Positions 34,300 through 45,500 of a stretch of DNA of 64,000 nt are shown here, piece by piece (position 1 is the stretch's first letter; each line of letters opens with the position of its first letter). The translations under genes and the position numbers were made by a program. The stretch is from Exophiala sp. HKRS030. Its lineage: Eukaryota > Ascomycota > Eurotiomycetes > Chaetothyriales > Herpotrichiellaceae. The notes beneath the pieces were generated by a model. The model saw nothing but the letters and a program-made list of their open reading frames with translations, did no database searches and was not told where the DNA came from. The DNA lies in the NCBI GenBank assembly GCA_023897205.1, contig JAHWDD010000002.1, positions 1,798,001 to 1,862,000 of the forward strand. The letters run 5' to 3'.

Positions 34300-34836
34300 A
34301 ATGTGTCTCGGAATGCTTGGGACGGGATCAGATTGCGTCGAACATGAGTGAGGGAGTGGCATCCCGGCACTCGGATTTGTACAGAGCCTCAAGAAATACA
34401 ATCAAATTCAGTCACACCATCTCCGCGGCCTCCTTCTTTCATCCCGTGGTCTTCCTCGCGTTCGAGAAGCTCCTCTGAGCTTGAAATCGACTGGTCTCGT
34501 CCGTCTCGATCGCTGATGCTGATTTTGGATTGCATTGAACTTTGCTGAGATGCTTCATCATGAACAGAATGAATAACTCCGCAATGTTTCTGTCCCTGGA
34601 CTGTCGAAGTAGTGTTTACAAGCCTCTCAAACATAAATACTCTTGTCGATTTATTCGCATCTATGAAGAATCAGCATCCGACCTTCAACCAATCAAATTG
34701 TGGGTATTCGTCCCGTAAATTTAATTCTCCGATTATATTTTATTTTTGACTTGACACATGCTATGGATATTTCGTTGTATTCCGATAGACACACCAGAAG
34801 TTGAACACACGAACCCCAGCAGGGCATATCACCGTA
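34300..34836. other. Intergenic, COX8 3' flank and ELP1 promoter
   Basis: 537 bp between two same-strand genes. AT-rich, no gene recognised. Confidence 0.45.
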
Positions 34837-37800
34837 ATGAGAAATTTAAAGACAATCTCATATTCGCAAACGGAACTTGAAGTTGACCTGCCTCTGGCCG
34901 CCACAGCATGGGATGTCTCCAACAATACTATCATCTGTGCCTTTGGCCCGACACCCACAAACCCAGTTATTGAACTGAAGCGAAGAATATCAACGGGTGC
35001 AGAGGGAGCACAATTTGTCAACATAACATCCTGGGACGCCCCATGTCCGTTGCCGGATCTTGAATGCGACCAAATCTTACTTCTTCAGCACTTTTCTGAT
35101 TCCGGCACGTCTTGCATTGTACTAGCAGGTGGAGATGTCGTGGTGGTTCGTGAGGACCCTTTGCCAGACCAGGAGAAGATTGAAATTGTCGGCACTGTCG
35201 ATGTCGGAATATGTGCTGCTGCATGGGCTCCGGACGAGGAGCTTCTCGCTATCGTTACTCGATCAGACACGCTTGTTCTGATGAGCAGAAATTTCGAGCC
35301 ACTAAATGAGACGGCCTTTTCCGCAGACGATCTGAAAGTCTCTAAGCAAGTCTCGGTAGGCTGGGGCCAAAGAGAAACTCAGTTTCAGGGCAGACGGGCG
35401 AAGGCTTTGCGAGATCCCACGGTCCCTGAAACCATTGACCAGGGAAAGTCCAGTCCTTACGAGGAAGGCAAAGTGACGATCAGCTGGCGAGGAGATGGGC
35501 AATACGTTGCTATCAATAGCATGATCCCCGGCCATCGACGTGTAATCAGGGTTTACACTCGCGAAGCTGCGCTCGACAGTGCGAGCGAGGCAGTAGACGG
35601 ACTTGAGTCTGCACTCAGCTGGAGACCGTCTGGAAACCTCATTGCAGGCATCAAGCGCTCGCCAAACAAGACAGAGGTTGTATTCTTCGAAAGAAACGGT
35701 CTGCGGCACGGCCAATTTGACCTTAGATTGAGACAAGAAGAGTCGGAGAGCTGGGCTAGCCGCATTTTCCTGTCTTGGAATACTGATTCAACAGTGCTGG
35801 CCATATCCTTCAAGGACCGTGTACAGTTCTGGACCGTGGGAAACTATCACTACTATCTCAAACAAGAGTTCTTGTTTCCCGCGGCTCTTGATCCCGCCTC
35901 TCTCAGATGGCACCAAGAAACACCATTAAGGGCCATCCTCGGTACATTCGAGAGCTTGTTGGATATTGCATTCCTTCCAACGGTGGCTCGTGGAAGCACG
36001 GTGCCCCCATATGACCGTGGTGTCGTGGCAGTAATCGATGGGAAATTGCTAAAACTCACACCGCTGAAGCAAGCTGGGGTGCCTCCGCCTATGTCGTTCT
36101 GCGACGTCGCTTTCGACTACAACATTGTCGACTGTGCTGTCAGTCAAGACGGCCGGAAGATTGCTGTCTTAACCACACACACTCTCGAACTTTGTCAATG
36201 GTCAACTCGGACAGCATCCACAGGCGATTTCAGGTTTACACCATCTGTGCAACGTCATTCCCTACCACTACCAAATTCTGTTCGATACACACAGGTGGCA
36301 GAAAAGGGGGACCAAGTCTGCATCCTTGCCCCAGCTCAGAGCCACGAACCAGCGACATGTCTGAAACTAGCCTGGTCTAAGACATCTACATCGAAGGATT
36401 TTGAAGTGATATCTATACCTCAAGGAACTGACAATCTCTTGGTTGACGTCCACTACGACTCAATCGCGTGTACAAGCTCGAAGCTTGACAGGACATTCTT
36501 GCTCCCATATCAATCGGAGACTGACTCAAACCAACTGCTTGGCTCTCAGCCCAACTCTTGTTTGTTCGCCTTGCGCGATGTTGCCGATGCGGAGGTCAAT
36601 GGGTTCGCCAACGGACACACAGCCCAGTACCGCAAAGCATCCTTGACCTCAAAGGACAATCTTTACATCGACGATATCTCCCTAGTACGAGAATGTACAT
36701 CTTACGTACTCACGGATGCCCATCTGATCTTCACAACATCTCAACATCTTCTGAAGTTTGTCCACTTAACAGCTCCTTCGAACATGCAAGTTCCAGGCGA
36801 CACCCCGGAGGTTGATGAGCGATGCCGCAGCGTTGAGCGAGGAGCAAAAATAGTCACAGTGATCCCCTCCATGTATGCTGTGATCCTACAAATGCCCCGA
36901 GGCAACACAGAGACGGTATATCCTCGCCTGCTCGTCCTTTCAGGCATACGTCACCACCTCAAACAACAAGACTATCTGTCGGCCTTCCTGGCCTGCCAGA
37001 CACACCAAGTCGATATGAACATTCTGCACGATTACGATCCTGAGACGTTCCTAGCCAGCATTCCCAAATTCATCGAGCAATTGAAGAAGCCGAGTCGCAT
37101 TGACGAATTCCTCTCAAAACTAAAGGACGAAGATGTGACCCAAACTCTCTACCGAGACACTCTCAACGTTGAACAAGCACTACCTGCACCACCGAAGCCG
37201 GGAACAAAGGTCAACAAGATCGCCGATGCCTTCTTGTCGGCCCTATCTCCTCACGCGTCGACATCCTTCCAGAACGTGATAACAGCACACGTCTGTAAAC
37301 GGCCACCAGATCTCAACTCAGCCCTGACCATGATATCTACCATATTGTCTTCCTCCAGAGAGGAAGCCGAAACCGCCATCTCCCACCTCGTCTTCCTGAC
37401 GGATTCGAACCGACTCTTCGACGCCGCCCTCGCGCTTTACGACCTCGAGTTGACCCTCCTCGTCGCACAAAGCGCCCAGCGCGATCCCAAAGAATACATG
37501 CCCTTCCTGCAATCTCTCCACGCCCTACCCACTCTTCGACGGCAATACACCATCGACAACCACCTGCACAAGTACGCCCGGGCCCTGTCCTCCCTGCACG
37601 CGCTCAAAGCACACGACGACGTCGAGGCCTACGCGGTCAAACACGAGCTGTACACGACGGCGCTCGACCTGTACAAGTACGACAAGGCACACCTCGAACA
37701 CATCATGAGGCTCTACGCGCAGCACCTCGCGGCACAGTCCCAGCACAGCCACGCGGCCACGCTCTTTGAATCCCTGGGCGACTACGACGCCGCCTACCCC

Positions 37801-38805
37801 CTGTACGCCCTCGCCCACAAGTGGCGCGAGTCGCTGACGTGCGCGACGCTGGTCCCCCTGGACCCGGAGCGCCTCTTCTCCCTCGCCACGGCCCTCGCGG
37901 CCACGTGCACCGACGAGACGCGCGACTTCCGCGCCGCCGCCACCATCCACGGCGAGTACCTCAACGACACGCTCAGCGCGGCCCGCCTGTTCTGCCGGGG
38001 TTCGTACTTTGCCGACGCCAGCCGCGTCCTGGCCCTCCGCGGCCTCCGGTCCGAGATCCCGGGGGTCCTCGACGCCGCGCTGGCGGACAAGGTGGGCGAG
38101 ATCCTCGAACTCATCGCCGACTGCAAGGCCCAGCTGGCCGCGCAGGTGCCCCGGATCGCCGAGCTGCGCAAGAAAAAGGAGGAGGACCCCCTCGCCTATT
38201 ACGGCGGCGACCCTTCGTCCTCCTTGGCTGCCTCCAACAATAACGCCGTGGACATCCCGGACAACGTCTCCCTCGCCGCCACCGACGCCACCACGGCGGG
38301 AGGCCAGAGCCTTTTCACGCGCTACGGGAGCAACGCGAGCAAGTTCGGCGGCACCGTCGCGAGCAACGTGTCGCGCAAGACCAGCAAGACCAAGCGACGC
38401 GAGGAGCGGAAGCGGGCCCGTGGCAAAAAGGGCAGCGTGTACGAAGAAGAATACCTCCTCGCCAGCGTGGCGAGACTGGTCGAGCGGGTCAACGGCGTGC
38501 ATGACGAGGTGCAGCGCTTGCTCAGCGGCCTGTCGAGGCGCGGCATGCGCGAGCAGGCGGCAAAGGTCGACGAGGTGCTCAGGGAAATGGTCGACTTGTG
38601 CGTCAAGGCCAAGGGAGAGGTGTGGCAGGTTGAAGCCGTGCAGCCCGAAGATACCCAGGCTGCCACCACCAATACCTACGACATCAACGGTGGGGGAAGA
38701 CCTCCTGGTGCCGATGGGGTGTTTTGGGAGAGTCAACAAGGCTTGCAAATGAAAGAGCCGCCCGAAGTCAAGAAGTGGACGCCGAACGAGCTTGTGCCGG
38801 CGTGA
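34837..38805 (+). CDS. ELP1: Elongator complex subunit 1
   Basis: One exon, 1322 residues from MRNLKTISYSQTELE (family N-terminus; an in-frame ATG at 34801 would add 12 residues). Elp1/Iki3 is the scaffold of Elongator, which modifies wobble uridines of tRNA in the cytoplasm. Two WD40 propellers occupy roughly residues 1-740, with WAPDEELLAIVTRSDTLVLM and ISWRGDGQYVAINS. An alpha-solenoid/TPR half follows (HQVDMNILHDYDPETFLASI; SLGDYDAAYPLYALAHKWRE). Near the C-terminus is the basic tRNA-binding segment RKTSKTKRREERKRARGKKG (about 1187-1206), then YEEEYLLASVARLVERVNGV. Third-position GC becomes extreme from about 37500 to 38600, opening long spurious frames on the other strand. Confidence 0.95.
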   Translation: MRNLKTISYSQTELEVDLPLAATAWDVSNNTIICAFGPTPTNPVIELKRRISTGAEGAQFVNITSWDAPCPLPDLECDQILLLQHFSDSGTSCIVLAGGDVVVVREDPLPDQEKIEIVGTVDVGICAAAWAPDEELLAIVTRSDTLVLMSRNFEPLNETAFSADDLKVSKQVSVGWGQRETQFQGRRAKALRDPTVPETIDQGKSSPYEEGKVTISWRGDGQYVAINSMIPGHRRVIRVYTREAALDSASEAVDGLESALSWRPSGNLIAGIKRSPNKTEVVFFERNGLRHGQFDLRLRQEESESWASRIFLSWNTDSTVLAISFKDRVQFWTVGNYHYYLKQEFLFPAALDPASLRWHQETPLRAILGTFESLLDIAFLPTVARGSTVPPYDRGVVAVIDGKLLKLTPLKQAGVPPPMSFCDVAFDYNIVDCAVSQDGRKIAVLTTHTLELCQWSTRTASTGDFRFTPSVQRHSLPLPNSVRYTQVAEKGDQVCILAPAQSHEPATCLKLAWSKTSTSKDFEVISIPQGTDNLLVDVHYDSIACTSSKLDRTFLLPYQSETDSNQLLGSQPNSCLFALRDVADAEVNGFANGHTAQYRKASLTSKDNLYIDDISLVRECTSYVLTDAHLIFTTSQHLLKFVHLTAPSNMQVPGDTPEVDERCRSVERGAKIVTVIPSMYAVILQMPRGNTETVYPRLLVLSGIRHHLKQQDYLSAFLACQTHQVDMNILHDYDPETFLASIPKFIEQLKKPSRIDEFLSKLKDEDVTQTLYRDTLNVEQALPAPPKPGTKVNKIADAFLSALSPHASTSFQNVITAHVCKRPPDLNSALTMISTILSSSREEAETAISHLVFLTDSNRLFDAALALYDLELTLLVAQSAQRDPKEYMPFLQSLHALPTLRRQYTIDNHLHKYARALSSLHALKAHDDVEAYAVKHELYTTALDLYKYDKAHLEHIMRLYAQHLAAQSQHSHAATLFESLGDYDAAYPLYALAHKWRESLTCATLVPLDPERLFSLATALAATCTDETRDFRAAATIHGEYLNDTLSAARLFCRGSYFADASRVLALRGLRSEIPGVLDAALADKVGEILELIADCKAQLAAQVPRIAELRKKKEEDPLAYYGGDPSSSLAASNNNAVDIPDNVSLAATDATTAGGQSLFTRYGSNASKFGGTVASNVSRKTSKTKRREERKRARGKKGSVYEEEYLLASVARLVERVNGVHDEVQRLLSGLSRRGMREQAAKVDEVLREMVDLCVKAKGEVWQVEAVQPEDTQAATTNTYDINGGGRPPGADGVFWESQQGLQMKEPPEVKKWTPNELVPA

Positions 38806-38896
38806 ATATGCACAAAACACATAAAAGCACAGAGGTTCTTGGAGGATGGAATGACGACAAGGATATACATCAATTAGGTCAGACCTGAAAATTATT

Positions 38897-40988
38897 CTAT
38901 CTGACTTGTTCCATCTCTCGTCGAGGCTGCTGCCTTCCATTCATCCCATTTGATGTCTTTCTCTGGATTCCCGAGGATCGCTGGGAAGATTCCACTCTTC
39001 GAGACTCTTGCCTTGATTGTACTCTTTGTGGTTCTTTTGAGAAGAGTTGTCGACGGGTTGGTGGTTCTTCGACAGATTTGGGAGGCTGGGGCTCTGGCTT
39101 TGGAGGTTCAATTGCCTTCTTCGCCTGATTGAGATCGGTAATCCCCAAACCGACATCAAGTAAATAGAGTTGGAAAGCTGAAAGTAATTCTTTTAGTCCA
39201 GCTCTCAGTCTCTCAATAATGATTTGAACTTCTCCGATTCCTCTGCTTCCACCAGGGTTGTTCTTGGCGACAAAGTCCTCGATTATGGTTAAGGTTTTCG
39301 TGAATTGTCTTACAGTCTCTGGGACGGTGGGTGTTGCTTTACCATAAGTGTCCTCTGTGAGACTTGCAATGAGCATTTTGGTAAGTGAATCGACAACATC
39401 CACAATTACGGCAGCATCACTGTTCGGTGATCCTAGTACTGTGGCGTTGATTCTCGCTGTTTCCGTGGAGGTGAAAAACCATCCAACCGGGCTCTTCTGC
39501 AACGAATCCATCCATTGCTGGATCAGACTCTGTGATTGCGCCTGGGGAGAACCAGGAGGCCTGGCATACTCGAGCAACTTCGTCTCCATAGCCTTGGTCG
39601 TATTTTCGATCGGTGGTCGCCACGGCTGACTACTACTTCCAATCCTTCGTAGGGAACCTCCAACCAGTGATTCGCCCATAGATGGCTTTGGACTCGCCTT
39701 GAATATGGATTGTGTCTGTACCTCTGGCACAATATGCGGCAGGCTCTCTACGACATTCGATCCCTGGGGTTGCGACGCCTTTGGGGGTGGGCCTAGTATA
39801 CGACTGTCAATCTCGCGTAGAATGTTCAGTCCAGCCTCTGACATTTGAGCCCATATTGGGCCAGTCGGTCGCTCAATATCTTCAAAAATGGTCTTTCTGC
39901 GATCTTTGTGGTTTTGGGCAATGATCGACAATTCCCAAAAAGCGAATGTCCTCACTACATCTCTCTTCGCTCGCAGTCCGGTGAGCAACGTCCCATTCGG
40001 ATCTTTGCTTGTAGTTGATAAAGGAAATCCAGCCTTGGTTGGTTCCCTTCCAAGGTAAGTCAGGAACAGCATTGTTGTCATTTCCCATGTTGCGGCTAGC
40101 AAGAAACCTGCAATGAGACACCTGATCAAATGTACAGGGCCGAGGGGCGGCAGTCCGATGGGTCGAGCATTTGCCCTTGACAAGTTGTTGAACAGCTTTG
40201 CAATCGCCAGATGCACCTGCCAGAGTGGCCCTCGGAAGAACAAAGTGTTGAGAAATGGTGCCAAAACCATGACTGAGGTGGGAATAATGAAAATCCTCAG
40301 AACTGCCGAATATGTCTTCTGTTGGAATTGAGCTAGAATTGGCTTTTGTGGATGTGTGGTTTGTCCTTTTCCCTCTGTGTTTGGCGATACTGGCAGGGCT
40401 GAGATCGCAATCACAAGTGATGAATTGCCAAGGTAGAGATGTACCACAGCATAGGCGCAGCCCAGCAAAAGCGTGTATAAGCGCAGAAATATGGGTTTCT
40501 CATTGAGCATATCTGGGGCATTGTGGCCTCCCGGAATTGTCCAAGCAAGATCTGGTGCAGACCAAGTGTACACAGAGGTGAAGACGAATGCGGACAAGAG
40601 GTACCAGAAAAGAGTCCAAAAGGTTGTCGTACTCAGAGCCATCTTCCTGAACATGCCAAAAGGGGAGGTAGTTGTCTGGCGGCCGATTTTCAGTCCGGCG
40701 ATCTGGGGGAAAAAGATGCAGAGGCTGCATAGTGAGAAGAGCAAAGCTTTGATTCCTGCAGGCCCAAGGGGAAACCATGACCAGAAGATATCTTGATGAA
40801 TTAGCAAGTCATGCTGCAGAATCCGGAGAGGGTGTACCTTTCTTTGAGCCCAACCAGAAGGCATTATTGAGAGCGATCAGCAGAGATATCAAGACCGCAT
40901 GTATAAATCTCGTGTGTAAGGCCGAGTTCAAAAAGCGTCGGTACGGTCGCGGGCGGGGAGGCGCCGGGGTCGCAGCTGGACTCGACAT
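38897..40988 (-). CDS. NDC1: Nucleoporin/pore-membrane protein Ndc1
   Basis: Two exons, 40838-40988 and 38897-40791, with a 46-bp gtacac...gctaat...caag intron, give 681 residues. The splice joins LNNAFWLGSKK to DIFWSWFPLGPAGIKALLF. The N-terminal half has about six membrane helices (RFIHAVLISLLIALNNAFWL; GIKALLFSLCSLCIFF; TTTFWTLFWYLLSAFVF and others), then a soluble C-terminal domain containing FAFWELSIIAQNHKDRRKTI. Ndc1 anchors nuclear pore complexes and, in fungi, spindle pole bodies in the nuclear envelope. The basic PRPYRRFLNSALHTRFIH segment at the N-terminus is family-like. An open frame 23 codons upstream of the chosen Met is unlikely to be used. It converges with ELP1. Confidence 0.86.
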
Positions 40989-42578
40989 GTTCGCTGAAGA
41001 AGCGAGGTGTTCGGGATTCAGGAACGGACCATAGTATGAAGAGTTGCAGTCGTTCAACGACCGGCGTGGACTGCAATTGTGATGTTGTCTTCTTTACTGA
41101 CTGGTAAGGTGCGAAATTTATTGGACGATGGTAAACAACACCTGCGCGTGCGATTCTCCAAAAAGTCGTCACTGCAGGGCAACGCCAAGTTCTTCTGAAG
41201 ACTCTACGAATACGAATACGAATACGAGTCCCCTTTTATTTCCAAGTACATACCGATACTCGTCTCCTAATCTCTCTCTACCACTTGTCTCGCAATTCCT
41301 CCTCTACTCGCTGCGATATCTTACGTATCACTCAATTCCCGCTCTACTCGTATTTGGCCATGATGTGGTAGGTCTGTCGTTTCACTCGACAACAAAGAAA
41401 GGCGTAGTTGCCTTCAACGGGTTCTATCCTCTACAACAGCCACGTGCTCTCTCAGCTTGCTACATCAAGAACTTGGCCATCGTGACTGTGCTCTCATTGC
41501 AGCTCTCAATCGCCTAGAACGCCAGCCTGTCTCTGCTAGGCTTGGATTTCCAGGTTATGTTTATTGGGTGGGCTGACCAACCAGAGTGCCGCCCTTTTGC
41601 GTGCCTCGCGGACAAAAGTGTTGCCTGCGAAAGTTACTGTGGGTTGTACTTGGGTGCACCAAACACAAAAAGCTTTGGATTACCAGACAATTTCTTATGT
41701 TGCTGTACTCGTACATGTGCTACCGGTGCAGTCTAGATGCTCGCGACGGCCCGTTCATTACTAACGCTATAGTACACAGGTCTTTTCTCTTTGTTGGTCA
41801 ATGCGTTGTTGAAGTTTCAACATGAGGCCTACAATATCAGCAAACCGTATGGTGGATTCGTAATGAACATACGAAAAGGCAGAGATATGCACAAGCGCCA
41901 ACAGCGGTGCCTCCGCATTTGTTGCAACCGATGGTGGCATTCTCGTGCAAATTGTTTCCGGCAGGTCGGTGTTGATAGCCGCGCAACTGAATATGGAAGC
42001 AGCGGGGGCCCGAAGTCTGCCGAAACAAAGGAGCAAAAAGCCTTCAACAATGGTGCGATTGGGCTCCTGCTGAGCAAGGACCCCGTGGCGATGGACGAGG
42101 GCAGACCTCTGTACAGACGGGTTGGGATATTTCACAATACGCACCAGGACTGCACAGCCGTAACCGCAGGACACTTTGCCAATGCAAAGCCGGAGGTTGT
42201 CAGCTTGGTCTGAGTTGGACAGATTTAAGAAGAGGTCCCAATGGGAGTCATAGTTGATTTGGACAAATTCAGCAAGAGCTCCAAGCGGCAAATCACATTT
42301 GTGCAGGTAGTCGGCTCATTCACGGGGGCTTAGAAGCGCCTGGCACTTGGAGTAAAGCATTGTCGATGGGACTAGTAGAAATCTATGGTCTTTCTCTATC
42401 TAATAGTGTATGCAGATAGATATACACGTACATGTAGGTATACAGGCCACAGGAATTCTTTACGTCCCGCAAAGAAGAGCCATGTGACTTTCTGGTCGGT
42501 TAAAGTACAGTGAGAAAATGGCTAGATGGCCGACACCGCTGGGAACGCGAGGCTGAAGAAAAAAAAAGGATTCAATGG
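40989..42578. other. Long intergenic region between NDC1 and the Pls-like gene
   Basis: About 1.6 kb. It contains a short TACGAA repeat (41205-41227), and a stretch open on both strands (41767-42291 minus; 41791-42213 plus) in which I recognise no family. The NDC1 promoter must lie at the left side, the synthetase terminator at the right. Confidence 0.4.
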
Positions 42579-45500
42579 TCATGACCTTCTCCTGGCCGGC
42601 GCGATTGGCGCCCCTTCCCACGTTTCATGTGCTGGCACCGCCTCGCCCTTCATCAGCAGCGACAGGCTGCCGAGCTGGGCGCCCTCACCGACGTGACTGT
42701 TGGGCAAGCAGATCGAATACGGCATACAACACCCCTCCGCCTCGACGTCCACACGTCCGACCTTCATGACGCGGTCCTCGAATAAATGGGTCTGAGGCGC
42801 CGCGTGCATGTTCAAGACGGCTTCGTCGCCGATCTTCACCATGTCAAACTCGGTGATGTCGTGCGAGAGTAAAGTGGCCCGCGAGCCGACCTGCACGCCC
42901 AGCAACCGTAGGAAAAAGGCGAGGTAGGGTGTTCCCGTGAGCATTTCCACCAAGAACGGGACGGCCAAGGTTTCGTACGTCGAGGTTACGAACTCGGACT
43001 TCCAGACGTCCACGCTCCAGAGAGGCCATTCGGCACAGCGGTAGGTTCCGATGAGGATGAGCTTGAATATGAGGGTCGTGAAGAAGGATGGGAGACCAAA
43101 CACTACGTGCATCGCATATTAGTATCTTGAAAAATGCTACATTTGAAAACAAAGAAGGGGAATCGAGAGAAAATGACATACCGAAGAAGTAGACAACCGG
43201 CATCATGAAAACACTTGCGACAATGCCAAGGTGGTCGTAGATGTGGCCAATGATGAGCGTGCTGTAGCCCAGAGCACCTGTGATGACCAAACGAGGCAGG
43301 AGAATGCGTGAGCCTTCGATGAAAAGTCGCACAGCAATCTGTCCGGGACGTGGATGAAACAGAAGATGCTCATCATGGTTCATCTGAGCCCTTTGGCGGG
43401 TAGGCATCAAGATGGGCGGGCTCCCAAAGCAGCTTTCGCCTTCCTTCAGCGGCGTGCTGGGCGAAGTCGAAAGGACGCCGATGAGGGTATTTGAAGCCAT
43501 CACGGAGCCTTGGTGTACAAGCGCGGCGTTGCCGACAAAGGCGCGGTTTTGGAGGACTGTCTTCTTCAGCGTCACTGTATGGTTCCGCACGGTTTCGTTG
43601 CCCATCAAAACGTGGTCAGCCACAAAGGACTCGTCACCAATCTCTGTGAGCTCGTAGTTAATGCCTCGAGCAGTCGACACTTCAGCACGGCGCCCAATCT
43701 TGACACCCAGTGACCGCAGAAATGGTACCACATAGAGCGTCGCGTACACCGGATGCAAGATCATAAGACTCATATCCATGAGCCGGTCGATCAGCCATTT
43801 GCGGTACCAGTATACCGAGGTCGTGCGAAAAGATCGCTCAGTGACCTTACCAAGAACAAGCCAGCGCATCACGAGCAGTTGAAAGTATGTCAGGAAGAGA
43901 TAGATTATGGCCGCAGGGACAATGACAATGGTGGTTTGTGTCCACCATCCAACGTTGGGAATGTTGAGGTAATCGAACAGCATCATGCTTGGAATCTGTG
44001 GCCCAAAGAACATGATCGGGAGCACGAATCCTGAGCTCATGACGACCGCCAGCGTCATGCAGGCAACTCGCATGCTGCCCGGTCGGTTTGCTTTCATGGC
44101 CCCAATCTCCTCCACATTCTCCTGGAATCGTGCAGGGGAGCCAGCCCAGCGCTGGCCTGTCGGAATGTAGCTTCCTCTCGGTACCATGCTGAGAGGACCA
44201 ACTTCAGCCCCCTCTCCGATGATTGCTCCACCTTCAATAACGGTATGGCTACCGAGGTGAGTCTGTGATCTAATTTGAACTTCTTCGAGGATGAGGCGGC
44301 CACGCTCGATCCAGCTGGTGCTGATGATCATGTCTTTGTTAAGGCAGACATCGTCGCCTATTGATACCAGATCCATAGCGGGACCAGTATACAAGATACC
44401 CATGTGACATCCTTTGCCAATCCTGGCACCCAGGCAGCGTAAGATAGTTGGCAGCATGGGTGTCTCGGCAATCGTTACCATGTCAATGAGTTTGATGAAG
44501 TGGCCGACAAGCCACCATCTGTAGTAATACAAACCGTACAGGGGGTATTCACCGGGTCGTGCTCGCCCAAGCACTACCCATTTGCCAACGACAGCAAAAA
44601 GGGCCCTGACGACTGGTATAACCACAAAGGTGAAGTATGATCCCACTATAGCAGTTCGAATGTCGTATATGCGCAGTAATGCGTAGAACATAAGATATGG
44701 TCCGATGAGACTCACGCTTTGGATGGCGAAAAGGAGTACTAGAGCGGGTATTTGTGCAATGCTGCACAGGATATAGCGTCGGCGTGAAACGGGCCAGCTA
44801 TCGGTCGTAGGTGACTCATTTGACCACAGTTCTTTCACCTCTAAAGTTGCCTCTGGCTTCTCGTCCGACGACCTGCCCCTTAGACTTGCCACGATACTCT
44901 CGGCTGTGCGGTTGAGATAAACACCCTGTAAGCCCAGGTCTTTAAAAATCGACCCTGTTGGGCTTTCTTTTCGAAGCTTAGAAACAAGTGACGCTGCAAG
45001 AAGGCTATGGCAGCCCAAGTCGCTGAACAGATCAACGTTTTCTGTGATATTGGTGGATTGTGGAAAGACTTTGGCCAATGTTTTCAGAAAAAAGTCGAGA
45101 TCCGGATCATGGTTGAGCGTGAGGCTATCCGAAGCAGCATCCTTTTCGTTCTCTTCGCTACTATCGTCGCACTTGGAAGCCTGCAGGGAGGAGATTTCTT
45201 GAAGCGCTCTCATATTGATTTTTCCACTCGGAAGACGAGGTAGTTCACTTGCCGAAATGAAAAAGTATGCCTCTGGCTGCATATATGCTGGCAGAGGGCG
45301 GAGATGACTGCGTACATCTCCAAGCTCAACATCTCCTCCATCTTTCTCAACAATGTAAGCTTCCAGACGATTCGTGGAAGAAGAGAGAATGACACCGACT
45401 GTTTGCACCCCTGAATGCCCTGCGATGGCGTGTTCGATCTCGCCGAGCTCGATGCGAAAGCCTCGATGCTTGACCTGCGCGTCGATCCGTCCCAGGAATA

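Noticed and set aside
37525..38940. 471-codon minus-strand frame opposite ELP1
   Set aside because: It lies antisense to the well-conserved ELP1 C-terminus, in a segment of extreme GC3 where stop codons are rare on other frames. Its sequence is low-complexity and unlike any family.
41767..42291. 174-codon minus-strand frame beside the Pls-like gene, with a 140-codon plus-strand frame over the same bases
   Set aside because: I considered a remnant accessory enzyme of the synthetase, but saw no conserved motif, and both strands are open, so neither is supported.
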